The notes beneath the pieces are model-generated. The model saw only the letters and a list, made by a program, of their open reading frames with translations. It was not told the DNA's origin and made no database searches. The position numbers and the translations under genes are program-made. Positions 27,029 to 34,561 of a stretch of DNA of 64,000 nt are shown piece by piece. The stretch's first letter is position 1. Every line of letters begins with the position of its first letter. This stretch comes from an uncultured Eubacteriales bacterium (GTDB lineage: Bacteria > Bacillota > Clostridia > Peptostreptococcales > Anaerovoracaceae), in the NCBI GenBank assembly GCA_902773665.1, contig CACYFF010000007.1, forward strand, positions 25,556 to 89,555, written 5' to 3'.

Positions 27029-27042
27029 TGCAATATATCGCA
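27029..27042. promoter_or_regulatory. putative GntR operator 2
   Basis: TGCAATATATCGCA differs from operator 1 at one position and lies about +7 to +20 of the inferred transcript. A bound repressor would block the promoter. A wider repeat TGCGATAT ... ATATCGCA overlaps it. Confidence 0.62.
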
Positions 27043-27090
27043 CGAGATAAGAATCTATTTTTCCGATAAGAACGAACGGAGGACGATCAT

Positions 27091-28245
27091 ATGGGAGAAA
27101 TCAAATACTGCAAGATCCATCACGATCCGCAGCTGAGCGACACCGCGCTGTTTTCCGAAGCGGAAGCCAGAAAGGCAAAAGCCTTCCACAGCACCTTCGC
27201 GGAATACTGCGAAACGCCGCTGGCAAAGCTGGAGAATCTGGCGAAGAGCCTCGGCGTAAAGGGATTTTACGTAAAGGATGAAAGCTACCGCTTTGGTCTT
27301 AACGCTTTCAAGGCATTGGGCGGCACCTACTGCGTCGGCAAATGCATCGAGGAGCATAAAGCAGCAGGCGACAACAGCCAGCTCACCTTCGTCACCGCCA
27401 CCGACGGCAACCACGGCAGAGGCATCGCTTGGGCTGCTGCGAAGCAGGGTCACAAGAGCGTCGTCTACATGCCCCACGGCTCCGCCGAAGAGCGCCTGGA
27501 AAACATCCGCAAAGCCGGCGCGGAAGCCTCCATTACCGACCTGAACTACGACGATGCGGTGCGTTTCGCCAATTCCCAGGCGGAGAAGTACGGCTGGATC
27601 ATGGTGCAGGATACGGCATGGGAAGGCTACACGAAATATCCGACCTGGATCATGCAGGGCTACACGACCATGGCGCTGGAAGCCTGCGGTCAGCTGGGTT
27701 TTGTGAAGCCCACCCACGTGTTCCTGCAGGCGGGCGTAGGCGCCATGAGCGGCGCGGTCACCGGCTTCCTGGCGAGCTATTACGGCGAAAAGGACCGTCC
27801 GAAGATCGTCATCGTGGAGCCGGATGCAGCGGACTGCATCTATCAGACTTCCAAGGCGAACGACGGCAAGCTGCACCCCGTGGGCGGTGCACTTTCCACC
27901 ATCATGGCGGGGCTGGCCTGCGGTGAACCCTGCACCATCGGCTGGGAGATGATCCGCGACCATGCGGACTACGCCGTTTCCATGCCGGACTGGGTGGCAG
28001 CCAAGGGCATGCGCGTGCTGGGCAACCCGCTGCCGGGCGACGACAAGGTGGTCTCCGGCGAATCCGGTGCTGCGGGCGCAGGCTTCGCGGTGACCCTCTT
28101 AACGAAGGCGGATCTGGCCTCCTTCAAAGAAGAGTTGGGGATCGACGAGAATTCCGTCATCCTGTGCTTCTCCACCGAGGGCGACACCGATAAAAAGAAC
28201 TATAGAGATATCGTATGGGATGGAAAGTATCCCAGCTTTGAATAA
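27091..28245 (+). CDS. dpaL: diaminopropionate ammonia-lyase
   Basis: This 384-residue fold-type II PLP enzyme has the PLP lysine K74 in RFGLNAFKALGG, SGNHG-like TDGNHGRG at about 106-113, and the glycine loop AGVGAMSGA. It matches 2,3-diaminopropionate ammonia-lyases, which release two ammonia and pyruvate from 2,3-diaminopropionate. AACGGAGGAC precedes the ATG. It is followed by an M20 amidohydrolase, a common partner that may deacylate or cleave substrates first. Regulation is probably by the divergent GntR protein. A related threonine-dehydratase-type role is less likely. Confidence 0.88.
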   Translation: MGEIKYCKIHHDPQLSDTALFSEAEARKAKAFHSTFAEYCETPLAKLENLAKSLGVKGFYVKDESYRFGLNAFKALGGTYCVGKCIEEHKAAGDNSQLTFVTATDGNHGRGIAWAAAKQGHKSVVYMPHGSAEERLENIRKAGAEASITDLNYDDAVRFANSQAEKYGWIMVQDTAWEGYTKYPTWIMQGYTTMALEACGQLGFVKPTHVFLQAGVGAMSGAVTGFLASYYGEKDRPKIVIVEPDAADCIYQTSKANDGKLHPVGGALSTIMAGLACGEPCTIGWEMIRDHADYAVSMPDWVAAKGMRVLGNPLPGDDKVVSGESGAAGAGFAVTLLTKADLASFKEELGIDENSVILCFSTEGDTDKKNYRDIVWDGKYPSFE

Positions 28246-28250
28246 GATAA

Positions 28251-28343
28251 GAGCCAGGACCGGTATTCAACGCTCGTCAACACTCTGCTCGCTGCGCTCG
28301 CGCGTTTGCGATTTCCTCGCTTATGAATACCGGCTCCTGTCTC
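28251..28343 (+). repeat. palindromic intergenic repeat, copy A
   Basis: The core CTCGCTGCGCTCG plus GCGTTTGCGATT and CCTCGC is framed by long complementary arms, AGGACCGGTATTCA and TGAATACCGGCTCCT. The core recurs at 35548-35644 and 43891-43980 with different arm sequences that are again complementary. It lies between two genes read in the same direction. Confidence 0.85.
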
Positions 28344-28372
28344 TGTAAATGGATCATAAGAGGAGAATGATT

Positions 28373-29524
28373 ATGCTTGATAAAAAACAACTGGAACAGG
28401 AAATTATCGCCTGGAGACACGATCTCCATCAGCATCCGGAAGCGGCGTTCGAAGAGGTAAGAACGGCGAAGATCGTGGCGGAAAAGCTGAGAGAATTCGG
28501 TTATGAAGTGACGGAAAACGTTGGAAAAACAGGTGTTGTCGGCGTTCTGAAAAACGGAGAAGGTCCGGTGATCGGTCTGCGGGCCGACATGGATTGCAAT
28601 AAGATCATTGAGAAAAACACCTTCGAATATGCTTCTCAGACCGAGCAGCGCATGCACGCCTGCGGCCACGATGGACATACGGCAACACTGCTGGGCGCTG
28701 CGAAACTGATCGCGGATGAAAAGGCCTTCAAAGGAACGGTCGTCCTGGTCTTCCAGCCGGCAGAAGAACCGGGCTGGGGCGCGGATGCTATGATCGCAGA
28801 CGGCGTCATCGAAAAGTTTGGCATCCAGGAGATCTACGGCCAGCACAACTTTACTTATTACCCCAAGGGCACGATGAAGATCGCGGTCGGTCCCTGCATG
28901 GCGGCGGAAGACGACTTTATCATCCAGATCCATGGTGTGGGCGGTCACGCCAGCGGCCCGCACAAGACGAAAGATCCCATCGTGATTGGCGCAGAAGTCG
29001 TAATGGCCCTGCAGACCATCGTCTCCAGAAACGTGGATCCCCTGCGGCCTGCCGTGGTCAGCTGCACCGAATTCATCACCGACGGTGCACCCAATGCGAT
29101 TCCTTCCAACGTGACGATCAAGGGCGACTGCAGAAGCTACGATCCCAAGGTCTCCCAGTTGATCGAAGAGCGGATGCGCAAGGTGGTGCAGTCCATCTGC
29201 GACATGAACGAGGCGACCTGCGAAGTCGAATACTCCCGGGAATTCATCGCGACCCTCAACGACCAGACCTGCGCCGAATGGGCGGCCAAGGCTGCGGAGA
29301 AGATCTACGGCAAAGAGAATGTGGAACTGGGCTGTGACCCGATCATGGGTTCCGAAGATTTCGCGAAATATCAGCAGTTCATTCCCGGCTGCTACTGCTT
29401 TACCGGCAACATCGATGAGACCCACGACAAACCCAATCATCACGCTTGCTACGATTACAACGACGACATCCTGCTGCCTGCAGCGGAGTGGTTTGCGGAA
29501 CTAGTGAAGATCCGGATGGCATAA
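28373..29524 (+). CDS. M20 family amidohydrolase (N-acyl amino-acid hydrolase type)
   Basis: This 383-residue M20D-like peptidase begins with WRHDLHQHPE and has metal ligands in MHACGHDGH, PAEEPGWGA, YGQHNF and the late PNHH. The group cleaves amide bonds of N-acyl amino acids, hippurate or indole-acetyl conjugates with two metal ions, in the cytoplasm. AGAGGAG lies seven bases before the ATG at 28373, so longer starts were set aside. It lies downstream of dpaL across the repeat and may be co-transcribed with it. Substrate unknown. Confidence 0.88.
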   Translation: MLDKKQLEQEIIAWRHDLHQHPEAAFEEVRTAKIVAEKLREFGYEVTENVGKTGVVGVLKNGEGPVIGLRADMDCNKIIEKNTFEYASQTEQRMHACGHDGHTATLLGAAKLIADEKAFKGTVVLVFQPAEEPGWGADAMIADGVIEKFGIQEIYGQHNFTYYPKGTMKIAVGPCMAAEDDFIIQIHGVGGHASGPHKTKDPIVIGAEVVMALQTIVSRNVDPLRPAVVSCTEFITDGAPNAIPSNVTIKGDCRSYDPKVSQLIEERMRKVVQSICDMNEATCEVEYSREFIATLNDQTCAEWAAKAAEKIYGKENVELGCDPIMGSEDFAKYQQFIPGCYCFTGNIDETHDKPNHHACYDYNDDILLPAAEWFAELVKIRMA

Positions 29525-29550
29525 AACTGCTGTTTTTAAAACAAAATATA

Positions 29551-29578
29551 AGAAAAAGAGGGCCAAAGAGCCCTCTTT
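29551..29578. terminator. bidirectional intrinsic terminator
   Basis: AGAGGGC and GCCCTCT form a stem flanked by AAAAAG and CTTTTTG between convergent genes (amidohydrolase and pepT). It can end transcription from both sides. Confidence 0.9.
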
Positions 29579-29591
29579 TTGTCATTTAGTG

Positions 29592-30800
29592 TTACTGTAC
29601 TTTCACGATGTTCACGATGACCTCGACCATCTTGTGCATGGCCTGGATGGAAACGAACTCGCGTTCGCCGTGGAAGTTCTCTCCGCCAGTGGAGAGGTTG
29701 GGGCAGGGCAGGCCGTTTTCAGAGAGGTGGCTGCCGTCTGTGCCGCCGCGGATGGGCTGAACGACAGGGGTAACGCCCGCATCCTCATAGGCTTTTTTGG
29801 CCCGGTCGATGATGTACATCACCGGCTCGATGTACTGCTTCATGTTGAAGTAGCTGTCTTTGACGGAAAGCTCCACAGTGCCTTCGCCGTACTTTGCATT
29901 GATAAAATCGGCAGCCGCCTGCATAACGGCTTTCTTTTCCCCGAACTTTATCATATCGTGATCTCTTACGATGTAGACCATTTTGGTGAGAGTCTCGTTG
30001 CCCTGGATATCCAGCAGATGCATAAACCCTTCATACCCTTCGGTATGTTCCGGTCTCTGGTCCGCCGGCAGCAGTCCCGCATATTCCATCGCCATGAGGG
30101 CGGAATTCTTCATTTTATTTTTCGCAGAGCCCGGATGGACGTTGACGCCGTGCACGGTCACGACCGCTGTTGCGGCATTGAAGTTTTCGTACTCCAGTTC
30201 TCCCAGTGTACCGCCGTCTACGGTGTAAGCGAACTGAGCCCCGAAGCCCTTGATATCAAAGCGGTCTGCGCCTCTGCCGATCTCTTCATCCGGCGTAAAT
30301 CCCACAGCGATGCGGCCATGCTTTACCTCCGGGTGGGCGATCAGGTATTCCATGGCGGTGAGGATCTCGGCAACGCCCGCCTTATCGTCGGCGCCCAGCA
30401 GCGTGGTGCCGTCGGTGACGATCAGGTCCTGACCCACGTAGTTCTTCAGGAAGCCGAAGGTCTTTTCGTCGATGGAGACCTTGTCGTTTAAGACGATGTC
30501 GCCGCCTTCGTAGTGGATGGTCCGGGGCTTGATGTCAGCACCGGAGGCACCGTCGGAAGTGTCCATGTGAGCGATGAAGCCGATGGTGGGTTCACCCTCG
30601 CAGCCGGGGGTGGCCGGCAGCCATCCGTAGACGTAGCCATCCTTGTCTATCCCTGCATTTTCAAGGCCTATCGCCTTCATCTCCTCCGCCAGATACCGGC
30701 CCAGCTCCAGCTCTTTCGGCGAAGACGGGCAGGTCTCGCTGGTCTCGTCGGACGTGGTCTCGAAGGATACATATTTTAAGAAACGTTCCACAATATCCAT
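29592..30800 (-). CDS. pepT: peptidase T (tripeptide aminopeptidase)
   Basis: It has 402 residues, the standard PepT length. M20B motifs include GFIAHMDTSDG (metal His and Asp), TLLGADDKAGVAE (bridging Asp), FTPDEEIGRG (Glu pair) and a late GGTDGSHLSENG plus the histidine in NFHGEREF. It removes the N-terminal residue from tripeptides in the cytoplasm. AAAGGAG precedes the ATG. Together with three M42 enzymes and the C69 dipeptidase it points to heavy peptide use. Confidence 0.95.
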   Translation of the reverse strand: MDIVERFLKYVSFETTSDETSETCPSSPKELELGRYLAEEMKAIGLENAGIDKDGYVYGWLPATPGCEGEPTIGFIAHMDTSDGASGADIKPRTIHYEGGDIVLNDKVSIDEKTFGFLKNYVGQDLIVTDGTTLLGADDKAGVAEILTAMEYLIAHPEVKHGRIAVGFTPDEEIGRGADRFDIKGFGAQFAYTVDGGTLGELEYENFNAATAVVTVHGVNVHPGSAKNKMKNSALMAMEYAGLLPADQRPEHTEGYEGFMHLLDIQGNETLTKMVYIVRDHDMIKFGEKKAVMQAAADFINAKYGEGTVELSVKDSYFNMKQYIEPVMYIIDRAKKAYEDAGVTPVVQPIRGGTDGSHLSENGLPCPNLSTGGENFHGEREFVSIQAMHKMVEVIVNIVKVQ

Positions 30801-30877
30801 ATTCTTTCTCCTCTTTTTTATGATAAGATACAGTTAATGATACCACAGACAGCAGCAGTTTTAACACGGAGGTTATT

Positions 30878-31342
30878 ATGGAATTCAAGACGTTGGTCAA
30901 AGAGCCGTTCTGCGTCATCGGCAAGGAGATCTTTACCTGGGACGGCGACGGACTGATCGGGAAGGTCTGGGAGGTCGTAAACAGAGAATTTTCCAATATC
31001 GAAGATATCATTTTGAAGGACGAACAGGGCAGACCCCTTGCAAAATGGGGCGCCATGAGCAGCAAGAAGCGCGACTTTTCCATGTGGGAGGAAAACGGCT
31101 CCATCGGACTGTATCTGGCCGGTTACGAAGCGCCGCTGGATGCGGAACCTCCGAAGGGCTGGACCAAATGGATCGTTCCCGGCTTTGAATTCCGGCTCGG
31201 CAAGATCGAAGGAGAGGGTTATTTCTACCGCGCCTTCGATGAGTTGACCAAACAGGGCCTGCCTCCGGTGGCAGCCACAGAAAACTGGTTTGACCCGGAC
31301 ACGGGCGACGCCTATTTTGCTTTCCCCGTTAAACGACTTTAA
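30878..31342 (+). CDS. GyrI-like / AraC effector-binding-domain protein
   Basis: This 154-residue protein is a stand-alone GyrI-like ligand-binding fold: it starts MEFKTLVKEPFCVIGKE and has the core GWTKWIVPGFEFRLG (about 98-112), followed by EGEGYFYRAFDEL. Such domains bind hydrophobic small molecules or act as GyrI-type inhibitors; no DNA-binding domain is present. Proximity to gyrA/gyrB is not close enough to argue for a gyrase role. CGGAGG lies before the ATG. Exact function is unknown. Confidence 0.72.
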   Translation: MEFKTLVKEPFCVIGKEIFTWDGDGLIGKVWEVVNREFSNIEDIILKDEQGRPLAKWGAMSSKKRDFSMWEENGSIGLYLAGYEAPLDAEPPKGWTKWIVPGFEFRLGKIEGEGYFYRAFDELTKQGLPPVAATENWFDPDTGDAYFAFPVKRL

Positions 31343-31374
31343 TTCGGCACCGAAGTTTTCGGGAGGATACAGCC

Positions 31375-32062
31375 ATGATACGCGCTTGGGCAGAGATCGA
31401 CACCAAAGCATTAGTACACAACTTAGCCCTTGCCAAAGAGCGCAGCAAGCGCCAGGTGATGTGCGTCATCAAAGGGGATGCGCATGGACACGGCGCTGTG
31501 GAATGCGCCAAGACCCTTGAAAAATAAAGTGTTCGATACGGATACGCTCGTAAAGCATGCCGGCAACAGCGCCTGCATCATGTACCATCCGGAAGTGCAG
31601 TACGACATGGTGCGGGAAGGCGTTATGATGTACGGCTTCTATCCCAACGGCGTATGGGAGGAAGACGGGCTGCTACAGCAGGCTCTTACGCTCTGCTCCC
31701 GCGTGGCGCAAGTGAAAGAGATCCCGGCAGGGACGGCTGTCAGCTACGGCTGCACCTTTGTGTCGGAAAAGCCCATGAAGATCGCCGTGATCTCCGCCGG
31801 TTACGCAGACGCCTATCCCAGATCCCTGAGCAACAAGGGAGCCTGGGCGGTGATCAACGGAGAGAAGTGCCGGCAGATCGGACGGGTGTGCATGGACATG
31901 TGTCTGTTCGACGTAAAGGGCGTGGATGTGAAGAGGGGAGACAAAGTGATCCTCTATGGCCGGGGCGGCATGCCCATCGACGAAGTCGCTGCTCTCATCG
32001 GAACGATCAACTGCGAGCTTACCTCGCTGCTGACGAATCGGGTAGAGAGGATCTATCTGTAA
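31375..32062 (+). pseudogene. alr: alanine racemase, broken by an internal deletion and frameshift
   Basis: GGGAGGA and an ATG at 31375 start a clear alanine racemase N-terminus (RAWAEIDTKALVHNL, then PLP-lysine segment VIKGDAHGHG), which stops at TAA 31525-31527 after 50 codons. The C-terminal part continues in the +1 frame to 32062 (KHAGNSAC, catalytic-tyrosine region SYGCTF, GRVCMDM, LLTNRVERIYL). About 50 plus 180 residues remain of the usual 370-390, so some 140 residues of the barrel are missing. Both the PLP lysine and the second catalytic tyrosine survive but not in one protein. It cannot encode a working racemase. Confidence 0.88.
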
Positions 32063-32362
32063 AGGCCCGTCTGCCGGAGCGACCGGGAAGAAACCATTTG
32101 CCTCAGACGTGTTCTTTGTTTTCTTCCATGGAGAATTTCTCGTAGGTAGCGGACTTTTCTCCTACTAGATATAGTATTATGTAAAATATTGTCTGCTTTT
32201 AAATGGCCGAACGCTGCACGAAACGGGTTGCGGTCAATAAAGAATGCCTCGGAGGGTCTCCGGGGCATTTTTCGTTCAGAAGGGCAAAAATCGGCTGATA
32301 GCGCGAAATTGCTAAATTGTGTAAATTTCAGGTGCGGCAGGACTGTTTTTTCCTTGCTGCAA
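32063..32362. other. 300-base interval without a gene; possible small transcript
   Basis: No coding frame is supported here. A -10-like TATAGT (near 32168) precedes about 80 bases that end in a good terminator at 32244-32272, so a short RNA is conceivable; nothing in it matches an RNA family I know. The rest carries no feature I can name, up to the parS site at 32363. Confidence 0.35.
32244..32272 (+). terminator. intrinsic terminator downstream of the alr remnant
   Basis: ATGCCTCGGAG and CTCCGGGGCAT pair with one mismatch around a GGGT-type loop, followed by TTTTT. It would end transcripts from the alr region or from the putative short RNA. Confidence 0.85.
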
Positions 32363-32378
32363 TGTTTCACGTGAAACA
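32363..32378. promoter_or_regulatory. parS: parS site 1
   Basis: TGTTTCACGTGAAACA is a perfect 16-base palindrome and equals the parS consensus bound by ParB/Spo0J. It touches the stop codon of the flavodoxin-fold gene and lies 1.4 kb before parA. Confidence 0.95.
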
Positions 32379-32963
32379 TCAGCATCCGGCTTCGAACTTT
32401 TGCAGCAGTTCGTCCGCAAAGCGGCGTGCTCCGTCCATCGCTTCTTCCGTCTGCATGTCGGAGATCCCATCGATATCGCGCACGGAATAGCGGCCGAGAT
32501 AATCCCAATGGCAATGTTTGCACAGGCGCCGGATGCCTGTTTCAAAGGGTTCGTTCGCATATTCATCTTTATAACCGTGAGTGGTGAGCAAGGCGACGGA
32601 AAGCTTTGGAATCAGCTGGCCCTGAGCATTTCCATAATACTTGTTCAACCCGTAATGCCGGTCCATCAGCGCCTTCATTTCCGCCGTGCAATACCAGCTG
32701 TAGATCGGCGTAGCCAGGACCAGAAGATCCGCTTCCCCGGCACGCATCCATACCGCTTCCGCGTCGTCCTTCTGCACGCAGCCGTATTCACCAGATATGT
32801 TCTGGCAGGCATAGCAGCCGAGGCAAGGTCTGACCTTATAGTCCTTCAGGAAGATGTCATCGATCTCTGCGCCAAGCTGCAGCAGTCTCTCGCGGAAGGG
32901 CTTTAACAGTTCCGCCGTGTTACCGTTTCTTCTGGGGCTTCCGTTTATGATACAAACTTTCAT
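32379..32963 (-). CDS. NADPH-dependent FMN reductase / flavodoxin-fold protein
   Basis: This 194-residue protein has a flavodoxin-like FMN site: IINGSPRRNGNTAEL at the start and LATPIYSWYCTAEMKALMDR in the middle. A cysteine group (CLGCYAC about 47-53, and CVQKDD) resembles the iron-sulfur flavoproteins of anaerobes. It probably transfers electrons or reduces quinones or aromatic compounds. It is a single gene, with GGAGGTATT before the ATG. Physiological substrate unknown. Confidence 0.85.
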   Translation of the reverse strand: MKVCIINGSPRRNGNTAELLKPFRERLLQLGAEIDDIFLKDYKVRPCLGCYACQNISGEYGCVQKDDAEAVWMRAGEADLLVLATPIYSWYCTAEMKALMDRHYGLNKYYGNAQGQLIPKLSVALLTTHGYKDEYANEPFETGIRRLCKHCHWDYLGRYSVRDIDGISDMQTEEAMDGARRFADELLQKFEAGC

Positions 32964-33128
32964 AGTAATACCTCCGGGATGCTTCTATTATACAGAAAGC
33001 AACCCTGGGGAAGCAAGCGCGGTTTCGTACGGCACACACTTTATCGTTCGTTTTCTGCAACGTTCAGGTCGAAAAACAGAATAATCTTCATTCCTATAAA
33101 CCGTTGTAATTTCAGCCCTCTGCGCGTT

Positions 33129-33144
33129 TGTTTCACGTGAAACA
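33129..33144. promoter_or_regulatory. parS: parS site 2
   Basis: This is a second perfect TGTTTCACGTGAAACA palindrome, eight bases beyond the stop of the gdx gene. Confidence 0.95.
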
Positions 33145-33152
33145 GAATCCGT

Positions 33153-33467
33153 TTACGCGAGGATCTTCAGGCCTGCGATCCCTCCCGCGATCAGCAGGAT
33201 GCAGACCACCTGGGGGAAGGAAAGCGTCTCTTTAAACAGCAGCACGCCGAGCACCGTCGTACCGATGATGCCCATGCCTGTCCACATGGCGTAAGCCGTC
33301 CCCAAAGGGAGCTTCTTTAACGCCAGCGCCAGGAAGACGGCGCTCAGGATATACGTAACGGCGGTGAGGGCAGACGGCCCCAGTTTGGAAAACCCTTCCG
33401 AATACTTCATGGCGACGGCCCAGGTGATCTCCAGGCTCCCTGCGATCAGCAGCATGATCCACTGCAT
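33153..33467 (-). CDS. gdx: small multidrug resistance family guanidinium exporter
   Basis: It has 104 residues with four membrane helices. The first helix carries the essential Glu13 in SLEITWAVAMKYSEGF, and the second conserved stretch is KKLPLGTAYAMWTGMGIIG. These match the Gdx (formerly SugE) subtype, which exports guanidinium in exchange for protons as an antiparallel dimer. The ATG at 33467 is chosen because GGAGG lies just before it; an upstream frame extension runs through the leader hairpins. The leader ends in an eight-T run next to the ribosome site, suggesting riboswitch control. Confidence 0.88.
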   Translation of the reverse strand: MQWIMLLIAGSLEITWAVAMKYSEGFSKLGPSALTAVTYILSAVFLALALKKLPLGTAYAMWTGMGIIGTTVLGVLLFKETLSFPQVVCILLIAGGIAGLKILA

Positions 33468-33480
33468 TTCGATAAACCTC

Positions 33481-33565
33481 CAAAAAAAAGCCCGGCTGCG
33501 CCGCATCTTCTAAGGCCTAACGATGCGGTGGACCGTGCTCAACACTACTGCCCGGCGGCAGTCTG
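33481..33565 (-). ncRNA. structured leader of gdx, candidate guanidine riboswitch
   Basis: Read on the minus strand, the leader has a hairpin ACTGCC-GCCG-GGCAGT (33562-33547), a linker containing CACGGTCCA, a second hairpin CCGCATC ... GATGCGG (33528-33501) with a 14-base loop, then GCAGCCGGGC and eight T (33489-33482), one base before the GGAGG of gdx. Gdx exporters are often under guanidine riboswitches, and termination just before the ribosome site is the expected readout. I could not assign the class; a guanidine-IV type is possible because it occurs in Clostridia. Confidence 0.5.
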
Positions 33566-33677
33566 ATATCAGGGTCAATTGTACAGAAAAGACCTGCGGT
33601 TGTCAACCGCAGCACAGCAAAATTCCGTAAAATCTTCGGCGGCAGGAAACCCTTGAAATTTCAACATTTTATAAAAT

Positions 33678-33693
33678 TGTTTCACGTGAAACC
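33678..33693. promoter_or_regulatory. parS: parS site 3
   Basis: TGTTTCACGTGAAACC matches the parS palindrome at 15 of 16 positions. It lies about 90 bases before parA, so ParB binding here may also affect parAB expression. Confidence 0.9.
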
Positions 33694-33784
33694 GCAAATA
33701 ATAATAGCACTGTTTCCGGGGATATAGTATAATACTTTCAGACAAAGAAAACTCACGAAATATTCAGGGGGAATTTAACAAAAT

Positions 33785-34561
33785 ATGGGAAAAGCAATCG
33801 CAATCTTCAATCAGAAAGGCGGCGTCGGCAAGACGACCACGAACATCAATCTGGCTGCCTGCCTGGCGATGCGGAATAAAAAGATCCTGGTGCTGGACAT
33901 CGACCCTCAGGGGAACACCACCAGCGGCCTGGGCATCGCCAAGAGAGGGCTGAAGTATACCAGCTACGACCTGTTCGTCGGCGAGGAACTGAACGCTGCC
34001 AACACCATCATCCATACGAACTTCAAGAACCTGGACATCATCCCGGCCAGCGTGGATCTGGCAGGGGCGGAGATCGAGCTCGTAAAGATCCAGGGCCGCG
34101 AAAGACGCCTTAAGATGGCGCTGGATCAGGTGAGAGACAGCTACGATTACATCTTTATCGACTGCCCGCCATCCCTTGGATTATTAACGCTCAACGCCCT
34201 TACGGCCGTAGACAGCGTGCTCATTCCAATCCAGTGCGAATTCTACGCGCTGGAAGGGGTCAGCCAGCTGGTCTCCACCGTGGATCTCGTGCGCAAGAGC
34301 CTTAATCCGAAGCTGCGCATCGAAGGGGTCATCCTGTCCATGTTCGACGGCAGAACGAACCTGTCGCTGCAGGTGGTGGAAGAGGTCAAGCGCTATTTCG
34401 GCAGCAAACTGTATTCCACCGTTATCCCCAGAAACGTAAGACTTGCGGAAGCGCCCAGCTACGGACTTCCCATTACGTCCTACGACCCACGCTCCAAGGG
34501 AGCCAAGGCGTATCAGGCGTTCGCGGATGAATTTTTGAGCACGGAGGCAAGAAATGGCTAA
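33785..34561 (+). CDS. parA: chromosome partitioning ATPase ParA (Soj)
   Basis: It has 258 residues: deviant Walker A KGGVGKTT (11-18), then DIDPQGNTTSGLG and the FIDCPPSLG Walker B. It binds DNA non-specifically as an ATP dimer and works with ParB at parS to separate origins and to modulate DnaA. A TATAAT at 33728-33733 may be its -10. The start has CAGGGGGAA upstream. It overlaps parB by eight bases. Confidence 0.97.
   Translation: MGKAIAIFNQKGGVGKTTTNINLAACLAMRNKKILVLDIDPQGNTTSGLGIAKRGLKYTSYDLFVGEELNAANTIIHTNFKNLDIIPASVDLAGAEIELVKIQGRERRLKMALDQVRDSYDYIFIDCPPSLGLLTLNALTAVDSVLIPIQCEFYALEGVSQLVSTVDLVRKSLNPKLRIEGVILSMFDGRTNLSLQVVEEVKRYFGSKLYSTVIPRNVRLAEAPSYGLPITSYDPRSKGAKAYQAFADEFLSTEARNG

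Noticed and set aside
31375..32062. Alanine racemase with a simple sequencing frameshift
   Set aside because: A frameshift would not remove some 140 residues; both ends are adjacent in DNA, so a deletion is required.
33468..33506. Thirteen-residue N-terminal extension of the Gdx exporter
   Set aside because: The codons lie in the leader terminator; GGAGG directly precedes the ATG at 33467, and family members start at this point.
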